Source of the DNA: Anaerolineae bacterium
GTDB lineage: Bacteria; Chloroflexota; Anaerolineae; 4572-78; J111
DNA length: 22,888 nucleotides
Direction: 5' to 3'
NCBI GenBank assembly: GCA_023382535.1
Contig: JAHDWA010000106.1
Span: forward strand, 1-22,888
The notes below the pieces were generated by a model that ran no database searches, was not told the origin of the DNA, and saw nothing but the letters and a program-made list of their open reading frames with translations. Shown here piece by piece: positions 1 to 7,284 of this stretch. Numbering within the stretch: position 1 is the first letter of the stretch; the number at the start of each line of letters is the position of its first letter. Made by a program: the position numbers and the translations under genes.

Positions 1-116
1 CGGTCCACCTGTTCCTGGCTGAAGCGGAAAAACTTTTGCTGGGCCTCGTAAGCTGCTTCGGCCAGGGCGCGGGCTTCCTGGATGGATTGCAGGTCGTGAT
101 CGTAATCTTGAGCCAT
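1..116 (-). CDS. eutE: Acetaldehyde dehydrogenase (CoA-acylating), N-terminal fragment
   Basis: The first 38 codons of a minus-strand gene that continues beyond the left edge. The N-terminus carries the block DLQSIQEARALAEAAYEAQQ followed by FSQEQVD, which I recognise from the start of acylating acetaldehyde dehydrogenases of the EutE/AdhE type. These convert acetaldehyde, NAD+ and CoA to acetyl-CoA inside ethanolamine microcompartments. A strong ribosome-binding site (GGAGGAG, 5-6 nt before ATG) fixes the start. The usual EutE/PduP N-terminal amphipathic encapsulation helix is not visible; the family block begins almost at once, so cargo targeting, if any, would have to lie elsewhere. It is the last visible gene of the ethanolamine operon, 95 nt after eutL. 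The catalytic Cys region lies outside the window, so the symbol rests on context plus 38 residues. Confidence 0.72.
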   Translation of the reverse strand, partial: MAQDYDHDLQSIQEARALAEAAYEAQQKFFRFSQEQVD

Positions 117-124
117 AACTCCTC

Positions 125-213
125 CGATTTACGATTTTGGATTTACGATTTTAGTTCAACCGTAAATCGTAAATCGTCCTAAAGGATACCTTTGCGGTAT
201 AAATCGTAAATCT
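125..213. repeat. Heptad (7-nt) repeat array with hairpin core, eutL-aldehyde dehydrogenase spacer
   Basis: The spacer consists of 7-nt iterations: CGATTTA, CGATTTT, GGATTTA, CGATTTT from position 125, then inverted units CCGTAAA and TCGTAAA, then a 24-nt core at 176-199, then TAAATCG and TAAATCT. The core contains the mini-hairpin AAAGG-ATA-CCTTT (181-193) followed by GCGGTA. The last heptad overlaps the eutL stop codon at 212-214. A second copy of the core lies at 4859-4883. The function is unknown; it resembles in style the short tandemly repeated heptamers described in cyanobacteria. Confidence 0.85.
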
Positions 214-883
214 AAAAATTCAGGGGACTTCTTGCTACTTCCAGGACGGCATCGCGGAAGGCGGCGCAGGCGGCCCGGCAGGCGCTCTGAGTGCCGGTGA
301 GCAAGCCGCCGGAAAAGTTGGTCTCCGAGGGCGGGTTGTACCAGACTTTCATCTCGACATCCGCGGCTTTAAGGGCGGCGTCCAGGGCATACGTCGCTTC
401 CAGCGGCGGGGCGATCAGGTAGGCCAGCGGCCGGCCCCGTGGAATATTGGCCGCCCTGGAAAGATAGGAACCGGTGCTGGAAATGGTATGGGCAAAGAAG
501 GCCAGCGAGTTATCTTCATTGGCCGAGTAAAAAAAGGCCTCGTTCTCCAGGTAGCTGATGGTCGCGCTCAGCCCGGCGCGCACCTCGGCCGGATCCGGGC
601 CTGACATCATGGCAATGATTTCGCCGGAGAGGGGACCGGAAGCGTGGGCCGACCCGGCATAAAACGAGCGGGCATAGACAATCTCCACATCGGCCATCTT
701 GGTGCCCTCGTCAATCGAAGCGTAGAGGGCGTCGTCAATGCTGGCCGTAATCAGCCCCAGGCTGCGATGGGCCGGATTGAAATCGGGATACTGTGCCTTC
801 AACTGCTCGCCAAAGCCGCGGTCAAGGTTGGGAATCAGCCGGACGGCCAAAACGTCGGCTTTGATGGGATCGAGAATTGCCAT
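212..883 (-). CDS. eutL: Ethanolamine microcompartment shell protein EutL
   Basis: A 223-residue protein, close to the 219 of E. coli EutL, and similar to it from end to end by recollection. Matching blocks are HRSLGLITAS, the segment MADVEIVYARSFYAGSAHA, GPDPAEVRAGL, YLIAPPLEATYALDAALK and the C-terminal SETNFSGGLLTGTQSACRAA. EutL is a trimeric shell protein with two tandem BMC domains per chain (about residues 1-110 and 111-223); its central and gated pores are thought to pass metabolites through the shell. The start is set by AGGAGGA upstream of ATG; that site directly abuts the heptad repeat in the eutC-eutL spacer. It is the only shell gene visible; the hexameric and pentameric shell genes (EutM/K/N type) would have to lie further downstream or elsewhere. 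Confidence 0.96.
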   Translation of the reverse strand: MAILDPIKADVLAVRLIPNLDRGFGEQLKAQYPDFNPAHRSLGLITASIDDALYASIDEGTKMADVEIVYARSFYAGSAHASGPLSGEIIAMMSGPDPAEVRAGLSATISYLENEAFFYSANEDNSLAFFAHTISSTGSYLSRAANIPRGRPLAYLIAPPLEATYALDAALKAADVEMKVWYNPPSETNFSGGLLTGTQSACRAACAAFRDAVLEVARSPLNF

Positions 884-900
884 AGTGTGTTCCTCCTGAG

Positions 901-963
901 GATGCGTGATGCGTGATACGTGATGCGTAAAATACTTTTATGTTTCACGCATCACGTATCACG
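901..963. repeat. Inverted heptad repeat array spanning the 3' end of eutC
   Basis: Units GATGCGT, GATGCGT, GATACGT, GATGCGT run from 901, followed by an AT-rich loop and the inverse units CACGCAT, CACGTAT, CACG. The arms 912-928 (CGTGATACGTGATGCGT) and 947-963 are a perfect 17-bp inverted repeat with an 18-nt loop. The right arm encodes the last residues and stop codon (959-961) of eutC. In RNA it would be a strong hairpin between eutC and the eutL ribosome-binding site and may protect or process the transcript. There is no U tract, so it is not a classic terminator. Confidence 0.88.
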
Positions 964-1849
964 TTTTATCTACTAATTTCAGATCCACCCCACTGGTACT
1001 GTATTTAATCATCTTCTGAATCATCTGGACGGCCAGCGCTCCGGCTTCGAGGGGATTGAGGCCGCCCTCGTAAATGTTGCAGACCACGTCACGGTTGGCG
1101 TCGGTGGAATCGGGCTTGGGGCGGTAGCCCATGTAGATGCTCATACTTTCGGCGCGGGCCAGGCCGGGGCGTTCCCCAATGAGCAGCACACAGACTTTGG
1201 CGTCAACAATGCTGTTGACATCGTTGAGCAGGCCGACCCGCGCATTTTTGACAAAGAAAGGTGTGCCTATGGTCAGCCCGGCCGCCTGCAAGCCCTGCTT
1301 TAACACCGGCATCACCTTGGCCAGGTTGTGCTCGATAGCCGCGCCGCTCAAGCCGTCGCCGACAAACACCTGCACGTCCGGCTTTTTGGCGCAGCGTTCG
1401 GCCAGAAGGCGCTTGGCTTCCTCGGTCAGCTTGCGCCCCAGGTCAGGCCGCTTGAGGTACTCCTGCCGGTCGTCCGCCTGGCTTTCGACCACGAACAAGC
1501 CCTGCTCTTCTAAAAGCTTAGGGTTGACCTCGTGGAACAGGGCATCCTGGGTCACGCCGTGGTCGGCCTGGAAGAGCAGCAGCGCCCTGGTGCGCGGCCT
1601 CGGCCCGGCGCGGCCCACGCCGATGCGGGTGGGAGTGGTCGCCATTAAGGCCCGCAGCCCGTCCGGGTCAATCGGATTGACCACGCCGGGGGTGCGGCGA
1701 GCGGATTCGTCGGTGGGGTCGGGCAGGTCAACGGCCGGCCCGTTCCCTCTGGCAGTTACCGTTTGAGCTGCGCCGCCGTTTGCACCGGGCCGCTTGCTGA
1801 TCTCGGCCAGGACGGCCTGAACAATCGCTTGAATTTCGGCTTCTTGCAT
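959..1849 (-). CDS. eutC: Ethanolamine ammonia-lyase small subunit EutC
   Basis: A 296-residue protein, the usual family size. With EutB it forms the adenosylcobalamin-dependent lyase that splits ethanolamine to acetaldehyde and ammonia. Family blocks visible are RIGVGRAGPRPRT (75-87), DHGVTQDALFHEV, VFVGDGLSGAAIEHN (161-175), FFVKNARVGLLND and IGERPGLARAESMSIYMGYR, followed by NIYEGGLNPLEAG. The N-terminal helix MQEAEIQAIVQAVLAEI resembles the EutC peptide that targets the enzyme into the microcompartment. I chose the ATG at 1849 because AGGAGGG sits 9 nt upstream of it; a TTG at 1876 would place that site inside the gene. The 3' end, including VDKT and the stop codon, lies in a heptad repeat hairpin. 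The gap to eutB is 62 nt. Confidence 0.97.
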   Translation of the reverse strand: MQEAEIQAIVQAVLAEISKRPGANGGAAQTVTARGNGPAVDLPDPTDESARRTPGVVNPIDPDGLRALMATTPTRIGVGRAGPRPRTRALLLFQADHGVTQDALFHEVNPKLLEEQGLFVVESQADDRQEYLKRPDLGRKLTEEAKRLLAERCAKKPDVQVFVGDGLSGAAIEHNLAKVMPVLKQGLQAAGLTIGTPFFVKNARVGLLNDVNSIVDAKVCVLLIGERPGLARAESMSIYMGYRPKPDSTDANRDVVCNIYEGGLNPLEAGALAVQMIQKMIKYSTSGVDLKLVDKT

Positions 1850-1911
1850 GGGTATTATCCCTCCTGTTTCAGGCAAGGGGTTGCATAGCTAACAGATGGC
1901 AAAACGAATTT

Positions 1912-3279
1912 CTACCGCCTCAAAAAGAACGATGGGTCTCCTGCCTTCTCGGTCAACCGGCCGTTCTTCATCAGCCCCAACTCTTCCAGCCAGCACTCAA
2001 ACTCCGGCAGCGGGCGCAGGCCGAGCGTCTGCCGCAGGGAGGGAGCGTCGTGGTAGCTGGTGCATTGGTAGGCCAGCATGACGTCGTCGCCCATGGGCAC
2101 GCCCATAAAGTAGTTGCAGCCGGCGGCGGTCAGCAGGACGGCCAGGTTTTCGATGTCGTTCTGGGTAGCGCGGGCGTGGTTGGTGTAGCAGGCGTCGCAG
2201 CCCATCGGAATGCCGGTCAGCTTGCCCATGAAGTGGTCTTCCAGGCCGGCGCGGGTGATTTGGACCGCGTCGTACAGGTATTCCGGCCCGATAAAGCCGA
2301 CGACCGTGTTGACCTGGTAAGGGTGCCAGCGTTTGGCCAGGCCGTAAATGCGGGCTTCCAGGGTCAGTTGGTCCCAGCCGTTGTGAGCGTCGGCGGAAAG
2401 GGCCGAGCCTTGCCCGGTTTCAAAGTACATGTAGTTGGGGCCTTCGGGCCAGCAGTATTTCTGGGCCATGGCGTAGGCTTCGTCCATCATCCCGACATCC
2501 ACGCCAAAGCTGGCGTTGCCTTTTTCGGAGCCGGCCAGGCTTTGAAAGACCAAACCGACCGGTGACCCCTGCTTCATCGCCTGCATCTGGGTGGTCACGT
2601 GAGCCAGGAGGCAGTTTTGAGTAGGAATCTGCCAGGCCTGGATAACCTCGTAGGTCATATCGAGCAGGCGCATGACGCTGCCGACGCTGTCGTCTACCGG
2701 GTTGATGCCAATCACGCTGTCTCCGGAGCCGTAGGACAGGCCCTCGTAAATTTCGGCGCGGATGCCTTCGGGGCTGTCGGTGGGGTGGTTCGGCTGGCAG
2801 CGGCTGGCCAGTGTGCCCGGCTGGCCGGTCGTGTTGCGGCAGTGAGAGCCGACCCGGATTTTGCTGGCCCCGTAAATCAAATCCAGGTTGGACATCAGCT
2901 TGGTCACGGCAGCGACCATCTCCCCGGTCAGGCCGTTGCTGATGCGGCGGAGGTCGGTCCCCGTGGTCCCATCCGACAGAATCCACTCCCGGAACTCGCC
3001 GACAGTCCAGCCTTTGATCTCCTGGTAGATGGTTTCGTTCACTGCGTCGTCAATGACCCGCGTCACTTCATCCTGATCGTAAGGCACGGCAGGGTTCTGG
3101 CGCAGTGTTTCCAGGGTCACTTCGGCCAGGACATACTTGGCCGCGGCCCGCTCGGCGACAGACGTGGCCGCTACACCGGCCAACTCGTCGCCCGATTTAG
3201 GCTCGTTGGCCTTGCCCATCAGCTCGCGGATGTCACCGAATTCGTAAGTTTTGCCGAATAGTTTGGTGCGGAGGAGCAT
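1912..3279 (-). CDS. eutB: Ethanolamine ammonia-lyase large subunit EutB
   Basis: A 455-residue catalytic TIM-barrel subunit, against 453 in E. coli. It holds the substrate and B12 sites of the lyase that makes acetaldehyde and ammonia from ethanolamine. Recognisable blocks are SGDELAGVAA, the substrate-site segment SRCQPN, EGLSYGSGDSVIGINPV, LAHVTTQMQAM, YFETGQGSALSA, VNTVVGFIGPEYLYD, AGLEDHFMGKLTGIPMGCD and AGDPSFF near the C-terminus. Two ATGs are separated by six bases. I prefer the second (3279) because AAAGGGG is 6 nt before it and the protein then begins MLLRTKLFG, aligning with MKLKTTLFG of E. coli; the other start is 3285. The gene lies between eutA (82 nt or more upstream) and eutC, the canonical eutABC order. 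No key residue appears to be missing. Confidence 0.98.
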   Translation of the reverse strand: MLLRTKLFGKTYEFGDIRELMGKANEPKSGDELAGVAATSVAERAAAKYVLAEVTLETLRQNPAVPYDQDEVTRVIDDAVNETIYQEIKGWTVGEFREWILSDGTTGTDLRRISNGLTGEMVAAVTKLMSNLDLIYGASKIRVGSHCRNTTGQPGTLASRCQPNHPTDSPEGIRAEIYEGLSYGSGDSVIGINPVDDSVGSVMRLLDMTYEVIQAWQIPTQNCLLAHVTTQMQAMKQGSPVGLVFQSLAGSEKGNASFGVDVGMMDEAYAMAQKYCWPEGPNYMYFETGQGSALSADAHNGWDQLTLEARIYGLAKRWHPYQVNTVVGFIGPEYLYDAVQITRAGLEDHFMGKLTGIPMGCDACYTNHARATQNDIENLAVLLTAAGCNYFMGVPMGDDVMLAYQCTSYHDAPSLRQTLGLRPLPEFECWLEELGLMKNGRLTEKAGDPSFFLRR

Positions 3280-3340
3280 AGTCATCCCCTTTCAGCAGGA
3301 GAGTTGGTTGATTTTAAGACATAACGAATGAAAGAGCAAA

Positions 3341-3366
3341 ATGTCATTCCGACCGAAGGGAGGTCG
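3341..3366. repeat. Fragment of a dispersed intergenic repeat with small hairpin
   Basis: The sequence ATGTCATTCCGACCGAAGGG and its continuation to 3366 looks like the end of the widespread TGTCATTCCGA(N)CGAAGG-type intergenic repeat found in many bacterial genomes (recognised by eye, not searched). It includes the dyad CGACC-gaaggga-GGTCG (3350-3366) and ends exactly at the eutA stop codon, another example of a repeat abutting a gene end. Confidence 0.5.
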
Positions 3367-4833
3367 TTAATGGTAAAAAATCAGCGTCTTCACGCTCAAC
3401 GGCACCACCCGCCCATCGAGCAGTGGGCGGCCGATGTCAATGTAATCGCCCTCTTGCAAGCCAACCTGGTCCACCACCAGCAGAGGGTGCTGGGGAATGA
3501 GCGTTTTAACCGACTGCCCCAGGGCGCGGGCGTAATCGTGCTCGATGATGATGATAAAGGGCTGGTGGGCTGGCAGTTTGGCCAAAGCAAAATCGGCCAG
3601 CCCTGCCGCCAGCTCGGAAAGCTGGTTAAAATCCAGCTTCCAGGTCAATTCCAGGGCCAGGGCAAATTGACTCTCGGCGGGATTGACATCCCAGCGTGTT
3701 ATCGCCTCCTGGACTGCCTGCGCGACCTGCTGGCGGGTCGGCGGCACGGCCGGCCAGTGGGCGCGAACTACCGGCACGTTGCGAATGGGCAGAATCTCGG
3801 CCTCGGCCCAGATGGTGCTGCCGCTCAGGGTGACGGTCTGAGAGCTGGCGCCCATGACGGTGGCCCGCATCGTTTCGGGCGGGCGGCGGATGGTGTAGCT
3901 CTGGATGGCCGGATGCAGCCGGAGTGACTCGGCCAGCAGCGGCCCGACATCGCCGTGAAGCGTGGCGTCGGCCACCGAGTTAATGGTCAAAGGTTCATAG
4001 AAATAATGCCCGATGCCGCCGGAGAAAAACAGGATCGTGCCTTTGCCGGAAACCGGCGAGGGGTCTGTCAGCATCAGCTTGTCGCCCAGGGGGTGGCTCG
4101 TCCCCTCGATCAAAGAAACCGTTAAATCGGCCATGCAGTGGGTAAAGGTCCGCAGGTGGGCCAGCGCCGGCTGGCTGTCCAGTTGAAATGGCAGGCCCAG
4201 GTACTCGATGATGAGACTAGCCGGGTCGGCAATGTGGCGGATATGGCCGCTGCCCGGGTCGAGCTGCAAAATGCGCCCGCCGTAATTCATGGCCGCCGCG
4301 GCAATCAGCTCTCCCTGGCGGAAGATGGCGCTGTTGGCCGAGCCGCCGCCGATATCCACGTTGGTCACGGTGCAGTAATGCTCCCGCGAATAACTGGCCG
4401 CGCCCGCACCACGGCCGGAGATCATGGACTCCAGGTGCGGGCCGGCCACCGTGACCACAAAATCGCCGGCCAGGGCAGAGATAGCCTCCAGAATGGCGTC
4501 GGCATTGCGCTTTTTGGCCGTTTCACCGGTCACAATCACCGCGCCGGTTTCCACTTGACCGGGCAAAATCCCGGCCCGCTCGTACTCCTGGCGCAAAATC
4601 TGCTCCAAAGCTGGGGCGTCAATCTCATCCGGTCCCTTCAGCGGGGTAAAGTGAATCTGACTCTGGTAGATGACCTCTTTGTCAACAATCCCCGCCGAGC
4701 GCATCCGGCTGAGGGGTGACTGGCTGCTGCTGGCTGCTCCTCCACCCAAAATCAGCCGGGAAAAGATTAATTGAGTTGTGGTTGTGCCTACGTCAATGCC
4801 CACGCTGAGCATGGAGTGGGGGGAATTATTCAT
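3367..4833 (-). CDS. eutA: Ethanolamine ammonia-lyase reactivating factor EutA
   Basis: A 488-residue protein with the ASKHA ATPase fold. EutA uses ATP to exchange damaged cobalamin from inactivated EutBC. Motifs: phosphate-1 GIDVGTTTTQ (12-21), TGETAKKRNA (102-111), AGPHLESMISGRGAGA (130-145), phosphate-2 DIGGGSAN (160-167), FFSGGIGHYFY, and the C-terminal GDYIDIGRPL. It is about 20 residues longer than E. coli EutA, largely through a low-complexity insert GGGAASSSQSPLSRMRSAG (30-48). The start ATG has no ribosome-binding site: its 5' leader is a heptad repeat running right into the ATG. Met8 is an alternative but also lacks one. SD-independent or coupled translation from the upstream amidotransferase-like gene is therefore plausible. 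Confidence 0.96.
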   Translation of the reverse strand: MNNSPHSMLSVGIDVGTTTTQLIFSRLILGGGAASSSQSPLSRMRSAGIVDKEVIYQSQIHFTPLKGPDEIDAPALEQILRQEYERAGILPGQVETGAVIVTGETAKKRNADAILEAISALAGDFVVTVAGPHLESMISGRGAGAASYSREHYCTVTNVDIGGGSANSAIFRQGELIAAAAMNYGGRILQLDPGSGHIRHIADPASLIIEYLGLPFQLDSQPALAHLRTFTHCMADLTVSLIEGTSHPLGDKLMLTDPSPVSGKGTILFFSGGIGHYFYEPLTINSVADATLHGDVGPLLAESLRLHPAIQSYTIRRPPETMRATVMGASSQTVTLSGSTIWAEAEILPIRNVPVVRAHWPAVPPTRQQVAQAVQEAITRWDVNPAESQFALALELTWKLDFNQLSELAAGLADFALAKLPAHQPFIIIIEHDYARALGQSVKTLIPQHPLLVVDQVGLQEGDYIDIGRPLLDGRVVPLSVKTLIFYH

Positions 4834-4946
4834 AATTGCGAATTGTGAACAATGAATTGTCCCAAAGGGATACCCTTGCGGTACGAATGGTGAATGAGCA
4901 GTGAATCGTTAACAATTCACGACTGACAATTCACCATTTACAATTT
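4834..4946. repeat. Heptad repeat array with hairpin core, puuD-like to eutA spacer
   Basis: The whole spacer is built of 7-nt iterations: GAATTGT, GAACAAT, GAATTGT (4840-4860), a 25-nt core (4859-4883), GAATGGT, GAATGAG, then, after a near-perfect 20-bp dyad at 4901-4920 centred on GTTAAC, the inverse units ACAATTC, ACGACTG, ACAATTC, ACCATTT, ACAATTT to 4946. The core matches that at 176-199, but its hairpin is AAGGG-ATA-CCCTT instead of AAAGG-ATA-CCTTT, a paired change that keeps the stem. The array contains the stop codon and last residues of the upstream gene and touches the eutA start codon. Confidence 0.87.
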
Positions 4947-5677
4947 TCTCCGAATTTTCTTCTTTGTTGTGCCTGCCGGGCGGCTGCCTCCACCAAAGCA
5001 TCAAAAATTTTCTGGTGCGCCGGGTCGGTGGCGGCCAGGCTTTCGGGATGCCACTGCACGGCAATGAGCCAGGGGTGATTGGGCATTTCCACGGCTTCAA
5101 TGGTGCCGTCCGGGGCAAAGGCGACCGTCTTCAGGCCAGGGGCAAGCTGGCGCACCGCCTGGTGATGCCAGGAGTTGGAGGCGACTTCAGCCTGCCCGAC
5201 GACAGCGGCCAGCCGTGAACCGGTCTCGATGGTAACGGAATGGTAAGTGTAGCCGGGCGGCGTGGTGCGATGCTCGACTTCGCCGCCAACCTCGTCGGGC
5301 AGATGTTCGATGAGCGTGCCGCCCAGGGCCACATTGAGCACCTGCGCCCCCCGGCAGATGGACAGGGCCGGCAATTCTAAGGCGACGATGAGTTTAGCCA
5401 GGTTAATTTCGCTGGCGTCACGTTCAGGATCAATATCTTCCAGCGCTTCGTGGGTGGTTCCCTCATAATGAGTTGGATCCACATCGCCGCCGCCGGTCAA
5501 AATGACTCCGTCCAGTAAAGTCAATAATTCATCTTGATACGACTCGCCAGGAGGCAGCAATACCGGGATACCGCCAGCGCGGCGGACAGCCTCGATATAC
5601 TCCGCCGGCAAGCCGTAATTTTGTTCTTTGTCCCGTTCGTAGGTGGTCAGGCCGATAATGGGCCGTCGTTGGGTCAT
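4931..5677 (-). CDS. Class I glutamine amidotransferase-like gamma-glutamyl hydrolase (PuuD family, peptidase C26)
   Basis: A 248-residue protein of the C26/PuuD family, which cleaves gamma-glutamyl amides such as gamma-glutamyl-GABA in putrescine degradation. Visible features: DGVILTGGGDVDP (56-68) forming the oxyanion-side loop, the nucleophile Cys108 in LSICRGAQVLNVALGG, and the catalytic His210/Glu212 in QWHPES. All triad residues are present. Its location between the ethanolamine permease and eutA suggests the substrate is not GABA; gamma-glutamyl-ethanolamide is a reasonable guess (inference), although no glutamine-synthetase-like ligase is in the window. The region before ATG has no convincing ribosome-binding site. 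The last residues (NCKW) and stop codon are encoded by the adjacent heptad array, so the C-terminal tail is probably non-conserved. Confidence 0.9.
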   Translation of the reverse strand: MTQRRPIIGLTTYERDKEQNYGLPAEYIEAVRRAGGIPVLLPPGESYQDELLTLLDGVILTGGGDVDPTHYEGTTHEALEDIDPERDASEINLAKLIVALELPALSICRGAQVLNVALGGTLIEHLPDEVGGEVEHRTTPPGYTYHSVTIETGSRLAAVVGQAEVASNSWHHQAVRQLAPGLKTVAFAPDGTIEAVEMPNHPWLIAVQWHPESLAATDPAHQKIFDALVEAAARQAQQRRKFGENCKW

Positions 5678-5698
5678 TGGCTGGTGAATACATCAAAC

Positions 5699-5742
5699 CG
5701 GTGCGGGAGCGTTGTTTAGCTGCGATGACACCTCCCGCACCG
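5699..5742 (-). other. Intercistronic hairpin between permease and puuD-like gene
   Basis: A perfect 11-bp GC-rich inverted repeat (CGGTGCGGGAG at 5699-5709 and its complement at 5732-5742) with a 22-nt loop lies in the 89-nt gap after the permease stop codon. On the minus-strand RNA it is followed by GGTTTGATGT, not a long U tract. It is therefore more likely a 3'-end stabiliser or partial terminator that sets the ratio of permease to downstream enzymes than a full stop. Confidence 0.7.
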
Positions 5743-5766
5743 CGAGGCCAAAAACTACAATCTGAA

Positions 5767-7242
5767 TTAGTGAGCCAGCTCCTTTTGCGCTTCCGCCATC
5801 AAAGCGACTTCTTCTTCGGGCGCTTGGGCCACCAAGTGCCTGCTGCTGTGGACAAAGTAAAAGACGATAGCCACAGCCAGGAAGACGGCTACACCCCAAA
5901 CGCCGGGACGGTAGCCCTCGATGGAGAAGCAGGCAAAAAGGGCGATGATCGCCAGGACAGCGCCCACCGCTGCGCCGGGAATGCCGAGCGGGCTGACATA
6001 GGGCCGGGGTAAATCAGGCCGGTCAACTTTTAGCTTGATATAGCTGATCATTACCAGCGCATAAGAAATAACTGCGCCAAAGACAGCCATATTGAGGAGC
6101 GCAGCGCCGACAATACCGGAGCCGAACGCGTCAATGGCCAGGGCGCACAGAAAGCCGACGACTCCACCCAAAATCAGGGCAGTCACAGGCGTATGGGTAG
6201 ATGGGTTAACCACCGATATCCAGCGCGGATAATAGCCGGCGCGCGAGAGGGCAAAGAATACCCGGCCATAGGCATAGATAATGGTGTGGAAACTGGCAAT
6301 GAGACCGGTGAGCGCGATGAGCGTCAGCACGGCGGTGGCCATGCCCTCGCCAAAGACAGCCTTAAAACCGTCTTCCAGCGGCGCCGCCGACTCACCGATG
6401 ACTGCGGCCCCACCCCCGACTCCGGCATTAAGCACCAACGTGAAGAGCGAAAGGATCAACAGGGTGATAATCCCCAAAATAAGCGCCTTGGGCATATCGT
6501 TCACTACATCGTGAGTTTCTTCTGCCGCCAGCGGTAACTGCTCAATGGCCAGGTAGAACCAAATTGCAAAAGGCAGCGCCGCAAAAACGCCGTACCAGCC
6601 CTTGGGCAGCCAGGTGGCCGATTGGCCGGCATCAGGCGCGACGTTGAACAGCAAATCCCAACTGAATGCACCGCTGAAGATCGCGGCCAAATAAAAGACA
6701 ACCAGGACCGCAATGGCCAGCAGGGTTACTACCAGGCCGACCTTCAAGGTCAGCTCCACGCCCCGGATATTGATGGCGATGAAGATAGCATACGAGATTA
6801 ACCACCAGGTCCACAGGGGCAGCGCGTCGGGGAGCAGTGCGTTCATATAACCGCCGATACCCACCACAATCACCGCCGGGGTAATGACGTATTCAATCGT
6901 GTCTGTCACCCCGCAAACAAAGCCCCCAAATGGCCCCAGGGCATTGCGGGTGAAGGAATAGAAGCCCCCGGCGTGCGGCAGCGCGGTTGACAACTCGGCG
7001 ATGCTGTAAACCATACAGACATACATAACGGCCATCAGGAAGGTAGCAATGGTCAGCCCCCAAAACCCTCCCGCCGTCAGGCCAAAGTTCCAGCCGAAGA
7101 AGTCGCCGGAAATGACTGCGCCAACCCCCAACGCCCACAACAGAATCCAGCCGGCGCTTTTGCGCAATTTGCGCTGTTCCAGGTAAGCGCTATCAACATT
7201 TTCATAGGTAGCGCCGCCAACTGATACTTTTCTTTCCGCCAT
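5767..7242 (-). CDS. eat: Ethanolamine permease (APC superfamily, Eat type)
   Basis: A 491-residue integral membrane protein of the amino acid/polyamine/organocation superfamily with about 12 hydrophobic segments. The first segment carries GVGAVISGDFFGWNFGL, the unwound-helix substrate signature, in the form I associate with ethanolamine permeases (Eat/TIGR00908 type). Further family-like blocks are AELSTALPHAGGFYSFTRNALGPFGGF and EQLPLAAEETHDVVNDMPKA. It should import ethanolamine for the EutBC pathway encoded just downstream. Its start has a strong site (AAGGAGGG, 6 nt before ATG). The gene opens the operon, about 240 nt after a consensus promoter with an attenuator-like leader. The C-terminus is a charged cytoplasmic tail. 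Confidence 0.93.
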   Translation of the reverse strand: MAERKVSVGGATYENVDSAYLEQRKLRKSAGWILLWALGVGAVISGDFFGWNFGLTAGGFWGLTIATFLMAVMYVCMVYSIAELSTALPHAGGFYSFTRNALGPFGGFVCGVTDTIEYVITPAVIVVGIGGYMNALLPDALPLWTWWLISYAIFIAINIRGVELTLKVGLVVTLLAIAVLVVFYLAAIFSGAFSWDLLFNVAPDAGQSATWLPKGWYGVFAALPFAIWFYLAIEQLPLAAEETHDVVNDMPKALILGIITLLILSLFTLVLNAGVGGGAAVIGESAAPLEDGFKAVFGEGMATAVLTLIALTGLIASFHTIIYAYGRVFFALSRAGYYPRWISVVNPSTHTPVTALILGGVVGFLCALAIDAFGSGIVGAALLNMAVFGAVISYALVMISYIKLKVDRPDLPRPYVSPLGIPGAAVGAVLAIIALFACFSIEGYRPGVWGVAVFLAVAIVFYFVHSSRHLVAQAPEEEVALMAEAQKELAH

Positions 7243-7284
7243 TTGAAACCCTCCTTGATTTGATAACAGAAATTAACGTTAGGT

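Noticed and set aside
125..213. CRISPR array
   Set aside because: Units are only 7 nt, degenerate, without spacers of constant length, and switch orientation; no cas genes are nearby.
1850..1876. TTG start for eutC
   Set aside because: The ribosome-binding site AGGAGGG lies inside this extension and points to ATG at 1849.
2050..3261. Long plus-strand open frames opposite eutB (2050-2565, 2599-3261)
   Set aside because: They are antisense shadows of a strongly conserved gene in GC-rich DNA and show no family motifs or ribosome-binding sites.
3341..3366. Insertion sequence remnant
   Set aside because: There is no transposase coding or target duplication; it is better explained as a short dispersed intergenic repeat.
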